Assembly: GCA_009842205.1 (NCBI GenBank)
Contig: VYFX01000011.1
Span: 124,001 to 188,000, forward strand
Reading direction: 5' to 3'
Length of the DNA: 64,000 nt
DNA from: Paracoccaceae bacterium
Lineage (GTDB): Bacteria > Pseudomonadota > Alphaproteobacteria > Rhodobacterales > Rhodobacteraceae
Shown here: piece after piece, positions 35,097 through 45,000 of the stretch
Numbering within the stretch: the first letter of the stretch is position 1
Layout: each line of letters opens with the position of its first letter
Position numbers and translations under genes: made by a program
The notes under the pieces: generated by a model
Told to the model about the DNA's origin: nothing
The model's database searches: none
The model's input: the letters and a program-made list of their open reading frames with translations, nothing else

Positions 35097-35957
35097 TCAA
35101 CCTTCAATATCACAACCGATAAAATTCCTGTTGGTTCCCTGACATGCTTCGAGCACGGAAAAACTGCCTGCAGCAGGATCCACGATATAATCATCCGGAT
35201 TGGATACGGCTCTGATCAGGTTTTCCTGTAGTTTGACGGGTTTTTTGTGAATATGTACACCTTTCCGGGGTACCTTTTCCTCCCAAACATCAGGGATATT
35301 TCTGAGTTTCCAGATACCCTTGGCCCGATTTGGATGTTTTTGGGCAACAATCAGGTATTCACTCATTCTTCTGGTTCTGTAGCCCAGGCCGATCCTTCCC
35401 TTGTTCCAAGTAAGAAAATCGACAACATCGAGTGAGGTACCATTGATCCAGTCCTGAAAACCCGAGCAAAAATGAAACTTGTCCAGCCACAAAAACATAT
35501 GGCCACTTGGTGCCAATATTCGGTCTATTTCGTTGATGAAGGAAATGATTGTCTCCTCCGACATTTGCTGAAGTTGAGATCTCGCTTTTGTTCTTGCATT
35601 GCCCTCATTGCCATATTTCAGCCGATCGAGAACCCCTCGATATTGCGGATCAAAGAAAACAATGGGGAAACCATTGGAGGGAAGTTTTCTCATCATGACC
35701 AAGCCATCTGATTTCAATCGTGTATTAACCTTGATGGATTGGGGAATCTGTACATGTGGTGAGGTGATGTCCCTGACCGTCGAAAACACGGATTTGTCGG
35801 AAATCTTTTCTTTTATTTTTTCTGGACGATATTGTGATACCACAGGGGTATCCACTGCTACTGCTACCATGAGAACCGCTCTTCCTCTTGTCTGTACCAA
35901 TCCAGCCTTAGGGCTGGACAACTGCTTTATCCGGTTCACCGGATCTAAATTTTCCAA
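35097..35957 (-). CDS. Orphan site-specific DNA methyltransferase (N4/N6 type)
   Basis: Up to 286 residues. The catalytic motif IV is [11 protein letters not shown] (residues 100-110 from the longest start), a DPQY variant of DPPY, and the SAM motif I comes after it: [18 protein letters not shown] near 255-272. This permuted order places it in the beta class of the N6_N4_Mtase group. The middle part, [10 protein letters not shown] and [19 protein letters not shown], is the target-recognition side. No restriction gene is adjacent, so it is an orphan that may act in regulation or replication timing. The start is uncertain: TTG 35957 opens the frame, but ATG 35870 is a reasonable alternative. 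The AbiE pair is 240 bases away, divergent. Confidence 0.8.
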   Translation of the reverse strand: MENLDPVNRIKQLSSPKAGLVQTRGRAVLMVAVAVDTPVVSQYRPEKIKEKISDKSVFSTVRDITSPHVQIPQSIKVNTRLKSDGLVMMRKLPSNGFPIVFFDPQYRGVLDRLKYGNEGNARTKARSQLQQMSEETIISFINEIDRILAPSGHMFLWLDKFHFCSGFQDWINGTSLDVVDFLTWNKGRIGLGYRTRRMSEYLIVAQKHPNRAKGIWKLRNIPDVWEEKVPRKGVHIHKKPVKLQENLIRAVSNPDDYIVDPAAGSFSVLEACQGTNRNFIGCDIEG

Positions 35958-36150
35958 GCAACCTATTGATTATTATTTTTTAGTTGATTGGTAATACAAT
36001 GCTTTTATCATTGCAAATAGTATTTGTCCAGTTGTCATGCAGAGAGGATTGTAAGAAATATCAAACTTCTACTTGCCAGAAGATTGGATAACAGAAATGA
36101 AAAACTTCCATAGCTATGGGATGAAGGGAAAATAAATTGCGCCAAACCAA

Positions 36151-36177
36151 TTGAAAAAGTAGAAAAACTACTATATT
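36151..36177 (+). promoter_or_regulatory. Predicted abiE promoter with inverted repeat
   Basis: TTGAAA (36151-36156) and TATATT (36172-36177) stand as -35 and -10 with a 15-base spacer, slightly short. Inside the spacer lies AGTAG-N5-CTACT (36158-36172). The AbiEi start is 22 bases after the -10. AbiEi antitoxins are known to repress their own promoter by binding inverted repeats, so this is a good operator candidate. Confidence 0.45.
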
Positions 36178-36199
36178 TTCTGACAAAACAGGTGTACCA

Positions 36200-36787
36200 A
36201 TGATTATTTCAAAAACCATTCAATTGAAAATCAACCAAATTCCCAAGGGTCAACCATTTACAACTTTTGAATTGATGCCTTGCGGTTCTCGTGGTGCAAT
36301 AGACAAAGTGTTATCACGTCTTACGCAAGAAGGGAAAATCATTCGGCTTTCTAGAGGTATTTTCGTTCGCCCCAAAAAGAATTCCTATATCGGTACTGTT
36401 CTCCCTGAAATCACTGAAATCATTCAAAAAAAGGCACAAAATAATGGCGAGAGAATTCAGGTTCATGGGGCTGAAGCAGCCCGAAGACTTGGCCTCAGCA
36501 CCCAAGTTCCGTTAATCCCTGTCTATTATACCAATGCATCAAGTCGTACATACCGTATCGTAAACTTAACTGTAAAGATGATTCATACTTCCAATCCAAG
36601 ACTCCTTCAATTTTCTGGAGAACCCTCTGGTCTGGCTATATCTGCGCTGTGGTATATCGGAAGAAAAAAAGTTACAACCGAAATGGTTGCCATGATCAAG
36701 AGCAAAATTGGTTCAAAGGAGTTTAATAAACTTCGTTCAGCCAATTTACCTCTTTGGATGGCTGGATTGATTGAGTCTTCGGCTTAG
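36200..36787 (+). CDS. abiEi: AbiEi-type antitoxin (DUF6088)
   Basis: A 195-residue protein of the DUF6088 group of type IV AbiEi antitoxins. The N-terminal winged helix (residues about 18-60, TTFELMPCGSRGAIDKVLSRLTQEGKII broken in its middle here) binds DNA, and GIFVRPKK ends the wing. The C-terminal domain includes IQVHGAEAARRLGLSTQVP, which is diagnostic for the family. AbiEi represses the operon and counteracts the toxin without direct binding. The toxin gene starts 10 bases later. The region is more AT-rich than the surrounding genes, consistent with horizontal transfer. Confidence 0.9.
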   Translation: MIISKTIQLKINQIPKGQPFTTFELMPCGSRGAIDKVLSRLTQEGKIIRLSRGIFVRPKKNSYIGTVLPEITEIIQKKAQNNGERIQVHGAEAARRLGLSTQVPLIPVYYTNASSRTYRIVNLTVKMIHTSNPRLLQFSGEPSGLAISALWYIGRKKVTTEMVAMIKSKIGSKEFNKLRSANLPLWMAGLIESSA

Positions 36788-36797
36788 GAAAAAAATT

Positions 36798-37808
36798 ATG
36801 AATGTTCACTACTTTTCCCTTAACCTTAATCAGAAAAGGGAAATATTAAACACATATTCAGCAAACATGGGAAAGCAGCCTGATATCCTTGAAAAGGATA
36901 TTTGGATTTGTTGGGTATTACAGATCTTGTTTTCGAATCCGAAATTACATTCTATGGTGTTTAAGGGTGGAACTTCACTTTCAAAGTGTTATGGAATAAT
37001 CAACAGGTTTTCAGAAGATGTAGATATTACATTAGACTACAAAGGGTTTCAAAAGGATTTTAATCCTTTCAATGAAACCAAGACCCAAATAAATAAGAAA
37101 AGTAATGCAATAAAAGCCCAAGTCGAAGAGTACATTGAAAATACTATACGGCCTTTTCTAGAAAATGAGGCAAAGAAATTAAATATCTCTAATCAAGAAG
37201 GTTGCTTTAGTACAAAAAGAGAGAAAGATAAATTATATTTCCATTATCCTAGAATATTTAGTGAAGAATCTGGATATCTTAAGCCAGAAGTTTTATTAGA
37301 ATTTGGAGGAAGAAATTCCATAATACCAAATGAAGATAGGTGTATTACCCCAGATATAGCTAAGGAAATCCCACATCTAAGTTTCCCTAAGGCCAGAGTA
37401 AAAGTTCTTTCTCCATCTCGTACTTTTTGGGAAAAAGCAACCTTGATCCATGCTGAATGTAACCGGGATAGAGATATAACAGATATTAACCGCCTATCTC
37501 GTCATTGGTATGATTTGGTCCAATTCAAAACACATGATTCAGGAGAAAGAGCACTAAAAAATCGAGAGTTGTTAAAGGATGTCATAAAATACAAGAAAGT
37601 TTTCTTCAGTGCCAAGTATAATCATTTTGATGATTGTCTAAATGGCAATTTTAAACTCGTTCCCAATGAACGACTTAGAAAAGAACTTGAAGAGGATTAC
37701 CGGAAAATGTGTGAAGCAGGTATGATATTAAAATCTCCCATTCCAGATTTCGATGATTTGATGGGAATCATTAAACTTATCGAAGAAGAAATAAATTCTG
37801 GTTCATAG
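36798..37808 (+). CDS. abiEii: AbiEii-type nucleotidyltransferase toxin
   Basis: A 336-residue toxin of the AbiEii/AbiGii nucleotidyltransferase family (DUF1814). The catalytic GGTSLSK is at residues 57-63, followed by RFSEDVDITLD with the metal-binding Asp74 and Asp76. A later conserved Lys/Arg region includes SPSRTFWEKATLIHAE. Such toxins modify tRNA or bind GTP to stop growth during phage attack. ATG 36798 has AGGA ten bases upstream, overlapping the antitoxin stop, and is preferred over TTG 36771. Both catalytic motifs are intact, so the pair appears functional. Confidence 0.9.
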   Translation: MNVHYFSLNLNQKREILNTYSANMGKQPDILEKDIWICWVLQILFSNPKLHSMVFKGGTSLSKCYGIINRFSEDVDITLDYKGFQKDFNPFNETKTQINKKSNAIKAQVEEYIENTIRPFLENEAKKLNISNQEGCFSTKREKDKLYFHYPRIFSEESGYLKPEVLLEFGGRNSIIPNEDRCITPDIAKEIPHLSFPKARVKVLSPSRTFWEKATLIHAECNRDRDITDINRLSRHWYDLVQFKTHDSGERALKNRELLKDVIKYKKVFFSAKYNHFDDCLNGNFKLVPNERLRKELEEDYRKMCEAGMILKSPIPDFDDLMGIIKLIEEEINSGS

Positions 37809-37982
37809 AGTTAGTACCAATACATGGTTCGAATATATGACTTTATTGAGATTTATTTTTACTGTATTTCTCCCATTAATGTTTGTCAGTAAGTTGTCAA
37901 AATTCTGTTGCACTTGATTGGTATTTAATTCACAAGATATGTTTCGCTGTATTGGTTAGCAGGAATATGAATAGGATTTAAA

Positions 37983-38663
37983 ATGAAAATTACCTGGTAT
38001 GGTCAGGCTTGTTTCGAGATTGTAAGCAGTCAGGGTACTATAATCTATACAGACCCTTACGACCCAGCCAAGGCAGGTTTCAAACCCTTCACTTCACAAT
38101 CGGACATAGTGATCAAGTCAAGTAGCAATGATGATTTTCATGACAATGATCATCTCGTACCGAAAAAGACAAATGCAACGGTTATTGATGCCCTGGAGGT
38201 TTCTCTGCAGGGGGGATCATTTGAGTCCCATGGTATTACATTCGACACTATAGAAGCCATGGAGCATAGTCTCCATCCAAGTGGCCATCCTGATCAGAAT
38301 GCCATGTACAAATTCAGCGTTGATGGCATATCAATTGGGCATATGGGTGATATGGGCAATGATTTTTCGGATGATCAATTGGATTTCTTCATGGATATTG
38401 ACATCCTGTTCAGCCATGCCGGTGGTTTTCCGGTCATATCGCTAGATGAATTGTCACGAATTGTCGGGATTACCAAGCCCAAGCTGGTCATTCCAATGCA
38501 CTTCAGAACCTTGTGCTACAAACCAAAGAACATGTATTTCATTACCGAGTGCCTGAAGTATTTTCCTGAGGATATTGTTGATTTCGCCAGTAGTTCTACC
38601 GTTGAATTACAAAAGAAAGATTTACCGGAAAAAACCCGTATGCTTGTTTTGGCCTATGTCTGA
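37983..38663 (+). CDS. Metallo-beta-lactamase-fold protein, variant metal motif
   Basis: A 226-residue MBL-fold protein opening MKITWYGQACFEI, as in UlaG-like hydrolases, with TDPYDPAKAGF after the second strand. In place of the usual HxHxDH it has KSSSNDDFHDNDH (residues about 45-57), so several metal ligands are absent. The later SIGHMGDMGND and VIPMHFRT keep a His and Asp each. A group of MBL proteins with an SS(A/N)DD-type motif at this place exists, so the change appears to be a family feature rather than damage. Function is unknown; it stands alone between AbiE and the TRAP genes. Confidence 0.75.
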   Translation: MKITWYGQACFEIVSSQGTIIYTDPYDPAKAGFKPFTSQSDIVIKSSSNDDFHDNDHLVPKKTNATVIDALEVSLQGGSFESHGITFDTIEAMEHSLHPSGHPDQNAMYKFSVDGISIGHMGDMGNDFSDDQLDFFMDIDILFSHAGGFPVISLDELSRIVGITKPKLVIPMHFRTLCYKPKNMYFITECLKYFPEDIVDFASSSTVELQKKDLPEKTRMLVLAYV

Positions 38664-38698
38664 AGAAACCGTACTCGTTCCCAAGTAAAAAAGACTTC

Positions 38699-40108
38699 TT
38701 ACCCACCAAGCAGTAGGTTTGGCAGATACAGAACGATTCCCGGCAAAAGCACAAGCCCTGTAATAGTCAGCGCATCAGCTATGAAAAAGGGTGCAACGCC
38801 CTTGAAGACATCCTGGACCGAGAGTTCCGGACGTACACCGGCCACAACGAAACAGTTAAGTCCAATCGGTGGCGTGATCAGGCAAAGTTCGGCCATTTTC
38901 ACGACAATGATGCCAAACCAGATTCCGCAACCGATGGCAGTCATGCCAAAGGCACTATCGGCAGCCGTTACATCGACACCGCCATTCAAAGCTATGACAG
39001 CTGGAAAGACCACCGGGAGGGTCAGAATAAGCATCCCAATTGCATCCATGAACATGCCAAGTACGGCATAGGCCAAAAGGATCAGAACAAGTGTAAGCAA
39101 AGGGCTTTGGTCCAGGGAGGTAATCCAATCCGAAAAAACACCAGGGAGGTCGGCAAATCCCAGAAAACGGACAAAGATCAATACACCCCAGATAATGGTG
39201 AAGATCATGACAGAAAGTTTGGCCGTTTCCATGAGTGCACTTTTGAGCTGAGTCCACCGCATTCCTCGGTAGACGGCCATAATGAACACAACAAAGGCTC
39301 CGAGCGCACCACCTTCGGTCGGTGTTCCCCAGGCATCACCCCCGAAAGGATTGTAAATGAACAAAATGATGATCGAAATAACGAAAAAAATCGGAAATAC
39401 CGGCGGAAGTGAACGAAACCTTTCAACCCAGGTAAATCCACTTACCGGCGGTCCAAAATTTTTGACACTGATAGCCATGCCAACAATCAGGACGGCATAA
39501 ACCACCGCAGAAAAAGCACCTGGAAGAAATCCTGCCAACAACAATGCGCCGACATCCTGTTCCACGATGATCGCATAAATGACAAGTATTGCCGAAGGTG
39601 GAATTAGGGAAGCAAGTGTCCCGGCAGCAGCTACGACCCCTGCTGCAAAGCGTTTGTCGTATCCGATGGCGATCATTTCCGGAATGGCGATACGGGCAAA
39701 GACTGCCGAAGTGGCAACTGATGCACCGGATACGGCTGCAAATCCAGCCGTGGCGAAAACTGTGGAAACCGCCAATCCACCTGGAACCCAGCCAACCCAT
39801 CTTTTGGCAGCTTCAAAAAGGGCCTTGGTCAATCCGGCATAGTAGGCAAGATAACCAATCAGTATGAAAGTGGGAATGAGTGAGAGAGCCTGTGTCGAAA
39901 TCTTGGAGTGGGGAACTTGTCCTGCCGTCTTGACTGCTACGGTCAAGGCCCAGACAAATTGGTCCGGATCATAGGCACGCTTGTCCCAGAATATCCAGAT
40001 CAGGCCAAACATCCCGGCAATGGCTGCTGCGAATGCTACCCTCACGCCGAGGATTACCAGCAAAAGAAGAAAACCCGAGACTATGAGGCCAATTTCGATG
40101 GAGTCCAT
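38699..40108 (-). CDS. dctM: TRAP transporter large permease (DctM)
   Basis: A 469-residue inner-membrane protein with about 12 to 13 hydrophobic segments, the transport channel of a TRAP system driven by the sodium or proton gradient. The segments SGASVATSAVFARIAIPEM and ASLIPPSAILVIYAIIVEQDVGALLLAGFLPG (broken in the middle) carry the family's GxSG/Ser-Ala and IPPS marks, and LITPPIGLNCFVVAGV the second P-rich hairpin. It is slightly longer than standard DctM because of an extra loop near residues 60-75. It follows DctQ after 14 bases. Confidence 0.93.
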   Translation of the reverse strand: MDSIEIGLIVSGFLLLLVILGVRVAFAAAIAGMFGLIWIFWDKRAYDPDQFVWALTVAVKTAGQVPHSKISTQALSLIPTFILIGYLAYYAGLTKALFEAAKRWVGWVPGGLAVSTVFATAGFAAVSGASVATSAVFARIAIPEMIAIGYDKRFAAGVVAAAGTLASLIPPSAILVIYAIIVEQDVGALLLAGFLPGAFSAVVYAVLIVGMAISVKNFGPPVSGFTWVERFRSLPPVFPIFFVISIIILFIYNPFGGDAWGTPTEGGALGAFVVFIMAVYRGMRWTQLKSALMETAKLSVMIFTIIWGVLIFVRFLGFADLPGVFSDWITSLDQSPLLTLVLILLAYAVLGMFMDAIGMLILTLPVVFPAVIALNGGVDVTAADSAFGMTAIGCGIWFGIIVVKMAELCLITPPIGLNCFVVAGVRPELSVQDVFKGVAPFFIADALTITGLVLLPGIVLYLPNLLLGG

Positions 40109-40122
40109 CGTAGCCTTCTCCC

Positions 40123-40773
40123 CTAGACCGATGTTCCGTTTTCGTGTTCGAACCCGGAAACGGCTTCGGCCTCCTGTTTGGCGATCTTTGAAGCATCTTC
40201 AATTAGGGGTACGGCAACAGGTTGAAGAGTACCTGAGATCATTGCCCGGGCATAACCCCATACCTGTAGGGCCAAACGCAGAAACAATACGGAAAAGGCC
40301 ATTGGAACAAGCAGTTTGGCTGGCCAGAGAGGCAATCGGATATCAAGGCTGGAGTCACGACTCCAATAGGGTGCCGACCAGTCAAATGATCGCTCAAAAT
40401 GTGCCCAACTCCCCCACACCAGCAGTAGAATCAAAACCATTATCAATAGGGTACCGATGAATTCGGCAATCCACAGCGAGCGGCCTTTCAGCAAACCTAT
40501 AAGGATATCCATGCGGATGTGTCCACCGAGTCGCTGGCAATATGAGATACCTATGAATGCTATCAGTGGCATGGCCTGTTCAATCCAGTCGACATATCCT
40601 GGAATGGGATGATTGAAGAAATTGCGTCCCCCCACACTGGTGACGGCAAGCAGCATCAACGAAAATACTGCAAGTCCTCCCAAAAGGGCCAAAAAGGATT
40701 CGATCTGCAACAGACGACGATCAATTCTGCTGAGTAATGATCCGTCTGTCAGAACTGAGGATGAGCCAGCCAA
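40123..40773 (-). CDS. dctQ: TRAP transporter small permease (DctQ)
   Basis: A 216-residue membrane protein with four hydrophobic segments. The DctQ marks are VGGRNFFNHPIPGYVDWIEQ near residue 47 and SYCQRLGGHIRMDIL near residue 77. It links DctP to DctM in the membrane. The C-terminal tail of about 30 residues (VPLIEDASKIAKQEAEAV) is longer than usual and cytoplasmic. Separated from dctP by a strong hairpin. Confidence 0.9.
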   Translation of the reverse strand: MAGSSSVLTDGSLLSRIDRRLLQIESFLALLGGLAVFSLMLLAVTSVGGRNFFNHPIPGYVDWIEQAMPLIAFIGISYCQRLGGHIRMDILIGLLKGRSLWIAEFIGTLLIMVLILLLVWGSWAHFERSFDWSAPYWSRDSSLDIRLPLWPAKLLVPMAFSVLFLRLALQVWGYARAMISGTLQPVAVPLIEDASKIAKQEAEAVSGFEHENGTSV

Positions 40774-40791
40774 TTAACCATCACCCACTAG

Positions 40792-40823
40792 TTCCCCGCC
40801 GGTAATATTTTATCGGCGGGGAA
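40792..40823 (-). promoter_or_regulatory. Intercistronic hairpin between dctP and dctQ
   Basis: Arms TTCCCCGCCG (40792-40801) and CGGCGGGGAA (40814-40823) pair perfectly over 10 bp with a 12-base AT-rich loop. It lies 11 bases after the dctP stop in the direction of transcription. No long T run follows, so partial termination or protection of the dctP message is more likely than full termination. Confidence 0.75.
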
Positions 40824-40834
40824 TAATTGTTTAA

Positions 40835-41845
40835 TCAGTTTCCTGCGATCATGCCTGCAACCAGGTCATAAAGTTCCTGTGCCGGTAGACCCCGAGCGGT
40901 GTTTTCTTCAATCCATGCTTGGGCTGAAGGTGCTGCAACAGCTTCACGAAAGGCGGCGAGCTCTTCATCGGAATAGGTAATGCGCTCGATACCTTTTTCG
41001 TCAAGCAGTGGTCCCCATTGTACCATGGTCTTTTCGTTGTAATTGGTGATGTAATGAGCTATTGCTTCATCAACGGAACCAAGAAGAGCGTCCCGTTCAG
41101 CATCACTAAGGGAATTCAGGGCATCCGTATTCACAACGACGGGACAATTGACCGTACCCGGATTGAGATTCGTGGTCCACCATTTGGCACTTTCGACCGT
41201 ACCAAAAGACATGTGGGCATGCGGAGCAAAGGCCACCGCCGAAACAACACCACTGTCAAGTGCCTGACGGACTTCGGTTGCTGACATTGAGGTCGGAACC
41301 GCGCCGATGGCTTTCATGGCCTTTCCGATACCACCTGTTGCCCTGACGGCCAGCCCTTCAAATTCAGCAAGTGTTCCGGGACCATCGCCAACACCTGCAA
41401 TATTGTACTGCGGCAAGGGAGAAGGCATCAACAGGGTAGCATTCCACCTGGCAAGATCTTCAATGGCTGCTGGATGCTGGTAAACAGCCTGGGAAATTTC
41501 CACTTCCTGCTCAAGCGATGAGACACCGAGAAACGGAAGTTCAAGGACAGTAATAGAAGGATTTTTGTCGTAATGATATCCAGCGCAGAACTGTGCCATC
41601 TCGAATGCACCAATTGAAATCCCATCCAGGTTTTCACGGTTGTTGGACAATCCGCCATAAGACAGGTTGAGGGTAAATTCACCACCCGTCTTTTCACTGA
41701 CAAGTTCAGCCAGTTTTTCGACATGTTCGGTAAATGCCCGGCGTGTACCCCAAAGGGACACGTTCCATTCGGTAGCCATGGCTTCGCTGACCAGAATCAT
41801 TGAAAGACAGCCGGCAATGGCATGTTTAAAGTATTTTGCTTTCAT
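40835..41845 (-). CDS. dctP: TRAP transporter substrate-binding protein (DctP)
   Basis: A 336-residue periplasmic binding protein. The signal peptide ends near EAMA-TEW (residues 1-24). The family core GLAVRATGGIGKAMKAIGAVPTSMSATEVRQALDSG is present as two adjoining halves, with the Arg that usually forms a salt bridge to the substrate carboxylate in AVRATGG. It is first in the dctPQM operon and is followed by a hairpin, so it should be made in excess. The substrate is probably an organic acid, unspecified. Confidence 0.9.
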   Translation of the reverse strand: MKAKYFKHAIAGCLSMILVSEAMATEWNVSLWGTRRAFTEHVEKLAELVSEKTGGEFTLNLSYGGLSNNRENLDGISIGAFEMAQFCAGYHYDKNPSITVLELPFLGVSSLEQEVEISQAVYQHPAAIEDLARWNATLLMPSPLPQYNIAGVGDGPGTLAEFEGLAVRATGGIGKAMKAIGAVPTSMSATEVRQALDSGVVSAVAFAPHAHMSFGTVESAKWWTTNLNPGTVNCPVVVNTDALNSLSDAERDALLGSVDEAIAHYITNYNEKTMVQWGPLLDEKGIERITYSDEELAAFREAVAAPSAQAWIEENTARGLPAQELYDLVAGMIAGN

Positions 41846-42047
41846 GAATTTCTCCTGCTAGACGTAACCAACCTAATCCGGTCGGTGAAAATATATCTTG
41901 CTATATCTGATGGTTATATTGATTGTCAATTAATTTCATTTGATGCCGATTTTCAGCCAATGAAACCGATAATGGGCCAGCATGATTACGGCTGGAAACA
42001 ATAATTTGGGGAATTCTTATGGGCCTAAACGGCAATAAGTTTTTTCA

Positions 42048-45000
42048 TTATGCCTGATTTTTTCCCATCATGGCAAACAGGGTGGCATTTCCTCCTGCTG
42101 CGGTTGTATCTGTACAGACAAGACGTTCATGAAACAAAAACTCCTCCATTTCAGTAGTTGCAACCAGAGGGATGAATTTATCAGATTGTTCTGCCAGGGT
42201 AGCTCTTGCCAGCCTTAGATCTTCCTCATCACTCCATAAAGCAACAACCTCGAAGCCATTTAAAGTTGCCAAATGTCCTCGGTCAAGGAAACCCGGAATA
42301 GCATATTTGCCTCTGGCATCAGGACAAATCTCGACTGCGATACATCCAGCAGCAGAAGCAATTTTTGCCTGGTTTTCACAATCTTGCGAGGTTGGTCCCA
42401 AACAAAGTACGATACCTCTTGGAAAATGGTTCATTTGGTTTGTCTCACCGGTGGGTCCCGGAAAATTCTCGGTTTTTGATTTCGGGATTTCCCTTTTTAC
42501 ACTGCCAATGAGTTTCTGTACATCAGCTGGATCAACCAAGGATGCATCTGCATGATCTGATGGATGTAGAGGCAAATCCTTTTTCGTAAAACTTTTGACT
42601 AGGCTTGGTCCGCCGGCCTTGGGACCAGTACCGGAGAGTCCCTCTCCGCCGAAGGGCTGAGAACCAACGACAGCACCAATTTGATTTCTGTTTACATACA
42701 TATTGCCAATTTTGAGTTTATCGGTAATTGCCTTGACTCGACGGTCAATCCGTGAGTGCAAACCAAAAGTCAAACCGAATCCTCGGGAATTTATCTCCTT
42801 GATGATCTTTTCAAGATTTGAAATTTCAAAGGTGCATACGTGTAGAACAGGACCAAAAATTTCTTCCTTCAGATCTTCAATTCCCTTAACCCTAATAACT
42901 GTTGGGCCTACAAAATATCCTTGGGAAGGGGTTGAACACTGTTTGAGTATTCGCCCATTATTTCCCGCATCCTTAATGTACTTTGTGATTTTAGTGTATG
43001 AGGCTTCATCAATCAATGGTCCTATATCCGTATTTGTACTCCAGGGATCACCAATCCTTAATTGATCCATGGCACCAAAAAGCATGGTAAGAAAGGTATC
43101 TTCAATATCCTTTTGTAGATATAGAATTCTCAAGGCTGAGCATCTTTGTCCAGCAGATTGAAAAGAGGAAATGATAATATCTCTCACGACCTGCTCGGGT
43201 AGTGCAGTGCTATCCACTATCATGGCATTCAACCCTCCGGTTTCGGCAACAAAACGGGCTGATGGATGAAGGTGCGTGGTCATGTTCTTCTGTATTATTT
43301 GTGCCGTTTCTGTTGACCCTGTAAATGCCACACCTGATATTCTGGAGTCAGAAACAATCTGGGTTCCGACTACAGGCCCCTCACCAGGGGTAAGTTGCAA
43401 TACATTTTTTGGTACTCCGGCTTCATGCAAGAGGTTCACAGCCAATTCAGCGATTAGGGGAGTTTGTTCGGAGGGTTTGGCAATAACACCATTGCCACCA
43501 GCCAAGGCACCTGCAATTTGACCGGTAAAAATGGCAAGAGGAAAGTTCCAGGGAGAGATGCAACTGATTATACCGGCAGGTTCACAGGTATCCATTGTTG
43601 TTGCCTGATAAGCATAATATCGCAGGAAATCCATAGCCTCCCTCAATTCACCAACGGCATCATTGATAGTTTTTCCGGCCTCCCTGCAAAGCAAGGCAAA
43701 AATTTCAGGTGCATTATCTTCGTATAGATTTGATGCCTTGGTTAACACATCGGCTCTCTCCCAGCCATTGGATTGAAACCAGGGGGAAGTGTTTTCCAAT
43801 ACATTCGATACTTCCGTTTTGGAAGAAAATTTACAATAACCGACGATATCCTTTGGGTTAGAGGGATTTGATATGGTCTGGATCAGGGAATTGTTTTCAT
43901 CAGCAGATTTTGTTGCTGATTGATTCCATTGGTGTGCTTGGTACGGTTTCCTTGAGGTTTCAATTTCCTCAAGGACTCTTGGATTGTGAATATCCCAACC
44001 CTTGGAGTTTTTACGTTCGGGTTCAAACAAACCTTCTGGCGGCCTAACCATCTGCAAGTTTTTTTCTCCAGCTTTTTTCAGTAAGTCGAATGGATCAGAA
44101 ACAATATCACTGGCTTGTAGTTTGGGATCGGCGAGTTGATTGAGAAAAGAACTGTTTGCCCCATTTTCCAGCATTCTTCGGGCAAGATACGGCAGAAGTT
44201 CCTTGTGTTCACCAACTGGGGCATAAATTCTGCATTTGGTATTATGTCTTGATCTAATGATCTCGTGAAGGGCCTCCCCCATACCATGCAGACGTTGAAA
44301 TTCAAAGGGTTGATCTTCCTTGGCAAATTCCAGAATACTGGAAACGGTGTGAGCATTGTGTCCGGCAAATTGTGGGTAAATCCGGTCTGTCATGTTAAGT
44401 AATTTTCGTGCACAACAAAGGTAGGATACGTCAGTTCCAGCCTTGTTTGTATAAACTGGAAAATCCTCCAGCCCATCCAGTTGGGCTTTCTTGATCTCGT
44501 AATCCCAATAGGCTCCCTTGACCAGTCGCACGGCAATTTTCCTATCCAATTCCCGAGCTAATTGGTATAACCAATCAAGGACAAATGGCGCTGATTTTCC
44601 GTAGGCCTGTACGACAATCCCAAATCCGTCCCAACCCTCCAATTCCGGAGATGAAAGAACCTTTTTTATCACTTCCAGGGATAGTTCAAGTCGATCTGCC
44701 TCTTCCGCATCGATACTAATTCCGATATTGGCATCCTTGGCCATTAGGGAAAGCGTTTTGACCTTGTCAACCAACTCAACCAATACACGATCTCTTTGGG
44801 TCCATTCATATCTGGGATGAATGGCAGAAAGTTTGATTGAAACACCATGGTTGTCCCTGAAATCCGATGAGAGACAGTTTGGAGCAAGGGAAGTTATGGA
44901 TTCCTTGTATGCTTCAAAGAAAAATTCAGCATCCCTTGCAGTTACTGCTGCTTCGCCGAGCATATCATAGGAGTAGAGGTAACCCATTTTTTCGGCCACA

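Noticed and set aside
37821-37845. tRNA T-arm-like GGTTCGAA after the AbiE toxin gene, as an attachment site
   Set aside because: The flanking bases do not form a T-stem or an acceptor, and no cloverleaf precedes it.
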